Shown in pieces: positions 59,149-64,000 of a stretch of 64,000 bases of DNA. The stretch is taken from assembly GCF_014217335.1 (NCBI RefSeq), contig NZ_CP060092.1, positions 3,489,501-3,553,500 of the forward strand, given 5' to 3'. How positions within the stretch are numbered: position 1 is the stretch's first letter; each line of letters opens with the position of its first letter. Below the pieces are notes generated by a model. That model had not been told where the DNA came from, did no database searches, and saw only the letters and a program-made list of their open reading frames with translations. The translations under genes were made by a program, and so were the position numbers. The stretch comes from Teredinibacter purpureus. GTDB lineage: Bacteria; Pseudomonadota; Gammaproteobacteria; Pseudomonadales; Cellvibrionaceae.

Positions 59149-60051
59149 ATGAACAAAACACAGCAAAAACGATTCGATTCACTGTACCGCAAGCATGTTA
59201 GCGCATTGAAACGGCAAGGCAAAGCCGATACAACTATCGATGTTTATTCTCGCGCCCTTAGGCGTATTACAGCGTTTTTCGACTGCCCGCCTGATACCCT
59301 TACCCAAGAACACTTCGAAGCCTATTTCGAATCCCTTGTTCGCACCCACTCATGGTCTACCGTCAAAGTCGATCGCAATGGCCTCCAATTCTTCTATAAG
59401 TACGTACTCAAAAAAGAGTGGAACTGGGTCGAGATTGTTCGGCCACCTAAAGTCAAAACCCTTCCCGATGTGTTAACGCTAAAAGAACTCGAACGCCTAC
59501 TGAATGGTACCCGGGAGTTACGCTTTCAGGCCTTTATCTTTACTTCGTTTAGTATGGGGCTTCGTCTTGCTGAAGCCCTGAACCTTCAGGTTGGCGATAT
59601 TGATAGTGAGCGTATGAAGATTCACGTTCGATGCGCTAAAGGTAAGAAAGATCGCTACGTCACCTTGCCGCAGTCAACACTACAGACCTTACGCGCTTAC
59701 TGGGCAACACACCGCCACCCTAGGTTCCTATTTCCGCGTGGACGCGACGCTCAGGAGCGGCATACAGCAACAGCCGCCATGGACCGAGGCGGTCTTCAGA
59801 AGTCTTTTAAGGCCATTGTAAAAGACGTAGGTATTAGTAAAGCGATCACCATTCATAGCTTGCGGCACTGCTACGGTACGCTATTGACAGAAGCCGGTGT
59901 AGGCCTACGCTCTATTCAGCATGAAATGGGGCACGAATGCCCAAAGACTACAGCCTTGTATACACAGCTATCCAATCACACAGACGTTAATGCGGGCAAA
60001 CGCATCAACGCACTCATGAACAAGCTGCGTATTTTGTGGGGCCAAGCATGA
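59149..60051 (+). CDS. tyrosine recombinase (phage-integrase family) of the IS91-family element
   Basis: 300 residues. N-terminal SAM-like DNA-binding part and catalytic part with Arg in GLRLAEALNL, Lys in KGKKDRYV, HSLRH, a His in GHECPKT and the Tyr in ALYTQLS. It lacks the additional insert of integron integrases, so it is not IntI. Its TGA overlaps the transposase ATG (ATGA). Many IS91 relatives carry such a gene; its role in transposition is unclear. Confidence 0.9.
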   Translation: MNKTQQKRFDSLYRKHVSALKRQGKADTTIDVYSRALRRITAFFDCPPDTLTQEHFEAYFESLVRTHSWSTVKVDRNGLQFFYKYVLKKEWNWVEIVRPPKVKTLPDVLTLKELERLLNGTRELRFQAFIFTSFSMGLRLAEALNLQVGDIDSERMKIHVRCAKGKKDRYVTLPQSTLQTLRAYWATHRHPRFLFPRGRDAQERHTATAAMDRGGLQKSFKAIVKDVGISKAITIHSLRHCYGTLLTEAGVGLRSIQHEMGHECPKTTALYTQLSNHTDVNAGKRINALMNKLRILWGQA

Positions 60052-61118
60052 GTACGCCAGCGCACACCCTACAAGCTATCACTGAAAAGTATCGAACCCG
60101 TTTTGAGTCTCGCTATAGATCCAAGATTAACAAAGATCAATGGTCGGCCTTGAACGCCATAACCGGTTGTCGTAAAGGGCAGTATGGCGAACTAGGCACA
60201 ACCTGTTCTTCTTGCCCCTACAGCCAAAACATTCCGCAATCATGCGGGCATAGGGCCTGTAATCAATGCCAATATGGCAGCACTCAAGACTGGCTTGAAC
60301 GGCAATTACAAAAACAGCTGCCCGTAGATTACTACATGGCGACCTTTACGTTGCCAAGCGAGTTAAGAGCCCTATCAAAAGCCCATCGTAAAACGGTATA
60401 CAGGCTTTTACTCGAATCGGCGACGAAGACTCTAAAGACATTCGGGCTAAATAAGCGAGGCTTTGAGGCAGAACTGGGCATGTGCGCAGTATTGCATACT
60501 CACTCACGACGCCTCGACTACCACCCTCACGTTCATATTGTCATTCCTGGTGGTGGCCTGCACCGCCGCCGAAAGGAATGGCGCAAGCTAAAAGGCAAAT
60601 ACCTATTTAACGGCCGAGCCCTCGCCAAGGTATTCCGAGGAGTCTTTTTAAAGGCACTCAATGATGCGGGGCTACCACCTCATAAATCACCTAAGAAATG
60701 GATTGTTCAGTGCACTAAGGTCGGACGAGGTAAAGAGGCGCTGCAATACTTATCGCGGTACTTATACCGCGGAGTAATCGCCAACACCAATATCGTTGCC
60801 GACGACGGCACCCACATTACGTTTCAATACATCGATAGCAAAACAAAGATAAGAAAAACCCGCACGCTACTGGGCGAAGATTTTTTGTATCTTTTGCTTC
60901 AACACGTATTACCCAAAGGGTTTAGGCGAGCGCGCGACTACGGTTTCTTACATGGAAACGCCAAGCGTATATTGCGCATTGTTCAGTGGATACTAAAAGT
61001 GGATATTGAGAACACCACACAGAAAGAGCCTCAAATGAAAAAGCGAATGATGTGCCCCAAGTGTCATTCAATAATGAATGTAATAGGTAGGCACTGGCTT
61101 AAACCATCCCCAAGCTAG
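60048..61118 (+). CDS. IS91-family HUH (Y2) transposase
   Basis: 356 residues from the ATG at 60048 (MSTPAHTLQ), overlapping the recombinase stop; an ATG four codons earlier is possible. Zinc-binding N-terminus (CSSCPYSQN, CGHRACNQC), HUH motif HPHVHIVIPGGG, and two close catalytic Tyr in YLSRYLYRG. It probably works by rolling-circle transfer from the right (hairpin) end. Intact. Confidence 0.94.
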   Translation: MSTPAHTLQAITEKYRTRFESRYRSKINKDQWSALNAITGCRKGQYGELGTTCSSCPYSQNIPQSCGHRACNQCQYGSTQDWLERQLQKQLPVDYYMATFTLPSELRALSKAHRKTVYRLLLESATKTLKTFGLNKRGFEAELGMCAVLHTHSRRLDYHPHVHIVIPGGGLHRRRKEWRKLKGKYLFNGRALAKVFRGVFLKALNDAGLPPHKSPKKWIVQCTKVGRGKEALQYLSRYLYRGVIANTNIVADDGTHITFQYIDSKTKIRKTRTLLGEDFLYLLLQHVLPKGFRRARDYGFLHGNAKRILRIVQWILKVDIENTTQKEPQMKKRMMCPKCHSIMNVIGRHWLKPSPS

Positions 61119-61350
61119 CGCACGAATAAAGTAACAAAAAAGCCATTTAAATAGGAGAACCACTACACGATGACGCAGTGATTTTTAATCACCTACTGGG
61201 TGAGGACTCTGTTCGCCCAACAAAAATAGTGCCGACAAAAACCGGCACTATTACAAACACCTCCTATCGACTTATTTACTAATAAAGAGCTCGACCACGG
61301 GCTTGTTCAACAATGAGATATGTCGCGGCAAGCGCGACATATCCTTATTT

Positions 61351-61357
61351 GTTATGC
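61351..61357 (-). other. attC split by the IS91-family element (right box)
   Basis: GTTATGC directly after the element's right end, just beyond the stop codon of the next cassette gene. Confidence 0.82.
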
Positions 61358-61856
61358 AGTATTTTAGACTTATTGAAGCTTAATGACTTCACCACCTTCA
61401 AACACAATAGCTGTAATACTAGTTTTAATTGAGCCAGTACCATTTGTCACCGTGCTCAGGAGCTTGTCATAATTCTCCCCATCAATAAACTGATTATCTT
61501 TAAAGACATAGAATAAATTGGCCGTAGTTTTTTTCTTAGATTTGATTTTTTCTTCACTGTCACCATTTATCTCTAATACCATCTCTCCAAATGGATCTAA
61601 AAATTTAGTAGTAAATTTAAGAGCAATAATATTTTTATCTGACTTATTTGTGAAGATAGGCATAAAACGAATGGTTTTTTGAGAATACTTATCAACATTA
61701 TGCTCGAAAAGATGAGAGGATACTTCGACCATGCTATCACTTGAATTAGTCTTTACACCTTGAATCTGATAAGTGCCATCCTTATTTAAAACTATTGTCT
61801 GTTCTGGTCAAGTAAAACCGGACACCTATTTTTTATAAATTCCCTGCTAACGCGCT

Positions 61857-62735
61857 TCACTTGTTGACTGCAGAATGGAAGTGTCGAACCTGCTCTATTC
61901 GAGCAGAACCGACTCTTCCATTTTGCAGCACATACTTGGATTCTTCGTATTTTATTGGCGATAAATCTTCATTCGCCGAATGAAAACGATGTACATTGTA
62001 GTAGCGCATATATTTGCCCACGTCAGTCTTCATGTGCGCTCTTGTCGGCTGCGCAATCTTAAATATCCAATCGTGTTTAAGGCTTCCGAAGAAGCGTTCA
62101 ACAACCGCATTATCCCAACAGGCACCAACGTCTCCCATACTCGCCCGCATATCGTAAGCCGCTAGAAGTTTTCGATAGCGCTTACTGGTATATTGTGAGC
62201 CTCTATCGCTATGAAAAACTAAGCCTTTAGGCGGCTGTCTTAGGTTGTAGGCCTTTATCAGGGCCTTGCTCACTAAATTAGTTGTCATGCGCTTATCAAT
62301 GTACCAACCAACAATTCGACGCGAGTACAAATCCATAATAATCGCCAAATACATCCAACCTTCGCCGGTCTTCAGGTAAGTGACATCGCCCGCCCAAATT
62401 TGATCCGGCCCCACTGGGTTAAAATTCTGATTCAGCAAGTTGTCGGCTACGGCATCCGAGGTTTTGCGTTTGGTTGTCACTTTATAGGCGGTTCGCTGAG
62501 TGACCCTTAAGCCAAGCTTGCGCATCAAGTTACGAACCCGATAACGACCAATCTGAAAGCCTTCTTCGCGTAATTTCTTCATCATCTCGCGACTACCCAG
62601 GCTATTGCGACTCTGCTCGAAAAGCCACTTCATCCTACGGTGTAGGTGCAAGGTATCGCTTGTTATCACTGTGCCTGGGCGCTTAAGCCAATCGTAATAG
62701 GACGTTTTCCCAACGCCCATCACGCGACACAACAT
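61857..62735 (-). CDS. IS3-family transposase OrfB, copy 2
   Basis: 292 residues, same DDE motifs as copy 1 (AGDVTYL, HSDRGSQYTS, DNAVVERFFGSL). Expected to be expressed as a frameshift fusion with OrfA. Confidence 0.95.
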   Translation of the reverse strand: MLCRVMGVGKTSYYDWLKRPGTVITSDTLHLHRRMKWLFEQSRNSLGSREMMKKLREEGFQIGRYRVRNLMRKLGLRVTQRTAYKVTTKRKTSDAVADNLLNQNFNPVGPDQIWAGDVTYLKTGEGWMYLAIIMDLYSRRIVGWYIDKRMTTNLVSKALIKAYNLRQPPKGLVFHSDRGSQYTSKRYRKLLAAYDMRASMGDVGACWDNAVVERFFGSLKHDWIFKIAQPTRAHMKTDVGKYMRYYNVHRFHSANEDLSPIKYEESKYVLQNGRVGSARIEQVRHFHSAVNK

Positions 62736-62779
62736 AACTACAGGAAAGCGAGGTGATTCAGTCTGAATGAAATCGTACT

Positions 62780-63070
62780 TTACTTCATTTCTTTCGCAAA
62801 GAAGGCACTGGCCTTTTTTAAAATCTCTTTCTCCATGCGCAGCTCTTTGTTTTCCTTGCGCAAGCGCTTAAGCTCGACTCTCTCATCCTCGGCCAGCACT
62901 TCACCTGCCTCACTAGACTCCACCTTTTCTTTCCATTTGTAGAGCATGTTGGTTGCGATACCCAACGATTTAGCGGCCTCAGGAACGGAATAGCCTTGTT
63001 CTCGAACAAGCGCAACGGCCTCCTCCTTAAACTCTTTCGGGTACTGCTTGTAAGTACGCTTCTGACTCAT
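62780..63070 (-). CDS. IS3-family transposase OrfA, copy 2
   Basis: 96 residues, identical to copy 1 OrfA, with helix-turn-helix and zipper-like helix and the same A_AAA_AAG slippery site near its 3' end. Confidence 0.95.
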   Translation of the reverse strand: MSQKRTYKQYPKEFKEEAVALVREQGYSVPEAAKSLGIATNMLYKWKEKVESSEAGEVLAEDERVELKRLRKENKELRMEKEILKKASAFFAKEMK

Positions 63071-63256
63071 AATGACACCTTAATTGTTGACTAATATTGT
63101 CTCTCATTAAAGTGTCCGGTGCTATTAGACCACTACACACCTCCCATCAGTTGTTGTAACAGTCTCTGCATATGCGACCGATATAAAAAGGGCTAACAAC
63201 ATAGTAAATACTGCTCGTTTCATTTATTTTTCTCCGTAAGTGGGTGGACTCTAGTT

Positions 63257-63317
63257 GCATAACGCCTTTAGCATGTGCGCCCGCCTTTTGGGCGTCGCAT
63301 GGCTAAACTTGTTAAGG
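63257..63317 (-). other. attC site 21
   Basis: GCATAACGCCTTTAGCATG to CATGGCTAAACTTGTTAAGG, a short (61-base) site with GCGCCCGCC / GGGCGTCGC arms. Confidence 0.85.
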
Positions 63318-63575
63318 GCAGCACTGTATTAGCTAATTGTGCTGGACTTAGCCCGGCACAAACAAATGCGAAGCACTGCCCTTGATTATTAGTTGACGAC
63401 AAAACGGAACACAGGGAACGGATGGATTGAGATGGATACAACAGCTAAACCCTCCATTGGTGCCACGTTGACGCGGTCTTTATTACAAGCCACTTTACCG
63501 GTTAAACACACGGACTGAAAGAGGCGGACGATCACTGCTAACTCGTTGGTGGAAAACCCTAAAACCACGAACAGC
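63318..63575 (-). other. ORF-less cassette
   Basis: About 260 bases between attC sites 21 and 22. No frame with a ribosome site or family on either strand. It carries a TTGTGCTGGACTTAGCCCGG stretch that can fold with GGCACAA. May be a non-coding or decayed cassette. Confidence 0.5.
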
Positions 63576-63686
63576 CTTTAACGCCCAGCTAAGCCGCCGG
63601 AACGGAGTTGATTGTTTTGTGCCAGCGTAGCTGGAAAGCACAAAACGAGAAACGCAGTGGAGGTCTGCTTGAGCTGTTTGTTATGT
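63576..63686 (-). other. attC site 22
   Basis: CTTTAACGCCCAGCTAAG to CTTGAGCTGTTTGTTATGT with GTGCCAGCGTAGCTGG inner fold. Confidence 0.87.
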
Positions 63687-64000
63687 TTTTTGATGGCGAA
63701 CAACTTGATAGTACTCCATTACAGAAGGATTGATTTGAACTTTTATTTTACTAGGAAATTCTTCAAGCTTATTGAGCCCTGACTCTATGAGAACTTTATC
63801 TTTAAATTCAAGAAGAATTGGATGCTCAAACTCTGGTATATCTAAGGTACCAATTACCCAATAAAAAGAGTGTTCATCATCGCCAGACGAATCAATTAGC
63901 GAGAACTCTCCGCTAACCTCTTTGGGCCAGCCTGGTTCTACGTCTAAAAACTCTTCGGCATCATTTTTTTCAGGAATGAAGTTTGGATCTGGGTCTACGA
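63681..64000 (-). CDS. partial cassette protein of unknown function
   Basis: At least 105 C-terminal residues, open to the right edge of the window (VDPDPNFIPEKNDAEEFLDVE, then SFYWVIGTLDIPEFEHPILLEF, ending VVRHQKT). The acidic, beta-alternating pattern gives no family. The stop codon is inside attC site 22, confirming it as a cassette gene. The start is outside the window. Confidence 0.7.
   Translation of the reverse strand, partial: VDPDPNFIPEKNDAEEFLDVEPGWPKEVSGEFSLIDSSGDDEHSFYWVIGTLDIPEFEHPILLEFKDKVLIESGLNKLEEFPSKIKVQINPSVMEYYQVVRHQKT

Larger units (their letters stand above)
59055..61350 (+). mobile_element. IS91-family element with a tyrosine recombinase gene, inserted in an attC
   Basis: 2296 bases. 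Left end GTTGAACG with a GCCGCTACGCGGC hairpin nearby; right end with hairpins at 61225-61252 and 61317-61343 (GATATGTCGCG / CGCGACATATC), ending CCTTATTT. It sits between the two parts of an attC with no target duplication, directly before GTTATGC. The truncated copy at 36617-37749 ends at the same base before GTTAGGC, so the element seems to choose the GTTR of the attC box. Confidence 0.85.
61800..63137 (-). mobile_element. IS3-family insertion sequence, copy 2
   Basis: 1338 bases, opposite in orientation to copy 1 and nearly identical (one coding difference seen, Asp for Asn in VGPDQIW). Ends TGTTCTGGTC and GACCACTACA. Confidence 0.92.
61370..63223 (-). pseudogene. secreted cassette protein interrupted by IS3 copy 2
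   Basis: The 5' part (63138-63223, signal MKRAVFTMLLALFISVAYAE, GGAG ribosome site) and the 3' part (61370-61799) join in frame when the IS3 is removed (about 170 residues): TTTDGR then TIVLNKDGTYQIQGVK. A target duplication of three bases is not clear here. The present frame starting at 61732 lacks the signal. Function unknown; the DGTYQI pattern is common in beta-rich secreted proteins. Confidence 0.82.

Noticed and set aside
59149..60051. Tyrosine recombinase as the integron integrase IntI
   Set aside because: It lies inside the IS91-family element, overlaps its transposase and lacks the IntI-specific insert.

Overview
The window looks like a chromosome segment from a marine, polysaccharide-degrading gammaproteobacterium of the Cellvibrionaceae type (Saccharophagus, Teredinibacter or Cellvibrio relatives). 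This is inferred from secreted multi-domain carbohydrase genes with long serine-rich linkers, CBM2, CBM10 and CBM60-like modules, a PEP-CTERM protein, an FlhB-like flagellar protein and a gammaproteobacterial housekeeping set (gltX, ppnP, dps). No rRNA, tRNA or CRISPR array was recognised.

Left part (1 to about 32.6 kb), ordinary chromosome: an FlhB-like C-terminal protein; ppnP; an HD-GYP phosphodiesterase and sensor histidine kinase operon; a TrmK-like methyltransferase; a large VIT/vWA surface or periplasmic protein; a PEP-CTERM protein; a CBM2-vWA protein with Pro-Thr linkers; a bifunctional esterase (CE6/SASA) plus GH10 xylanase; gltX; a nitroreductase; a leftward galactan cluster (two GH53 endo-galactanases, a solute-binding protein and a DgoR-like GntR regulator); a VIT1-type metal transporter; dps; an MBOAT/SGNH polysaccharide acetylation pair; a GFA protein; and a di-haem cytochrome c of the peroxidase/RoxA type. 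Two decayed genes (Hsp70-like, PhyH-like) lie between them.

Right part (about 32.65 kb to the right edge), a sedentary chromosomal integron: about 25 gene cassettes, all read on the minus strand, are separated by attC sites (23 intact, two split by insertion sequences, two remnants). Each attC runs from a TAACGCC-type box to a GTTRRRY-type box with a folded arm between. Because cassettes normally read away from attI, the intI integrase and attI should lie beyond the right edge. Most cassettes encode small lipoproteins, secreted or membrane proteins of unknown function. Exceptions include a duplicated M23 peptidase cassette, a DUF805 protein, a truncated MreB-like protein, two ORF-less cassettes and one three-gene cassette (TIR/ThsB-like protein, 2-TM protein, 4-TM protein with a TIR-like tail) that looks like an anti-phage or cell-suicide system.

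The array is heavily colonised by insertion sequences: IS30, a Y1/RAYT element, an IS91-family element (one full and one 5'-truncated copy), two IS3 copies, IS21, ISL3, IS66 and IS110. Four cassette genes can be rebuilt in frame by removing an IS and its target duplication (IS21, ISL3, IS66 and IS3 copy 1); a fifth, split by IS3 copy 2, is restored in frame by removing the element, although no duplication is visible there. The IS91-family and IS110 elements sit inside attC sites, immediately before the GTTRRRY box, so they appear to target integron recombination sites.
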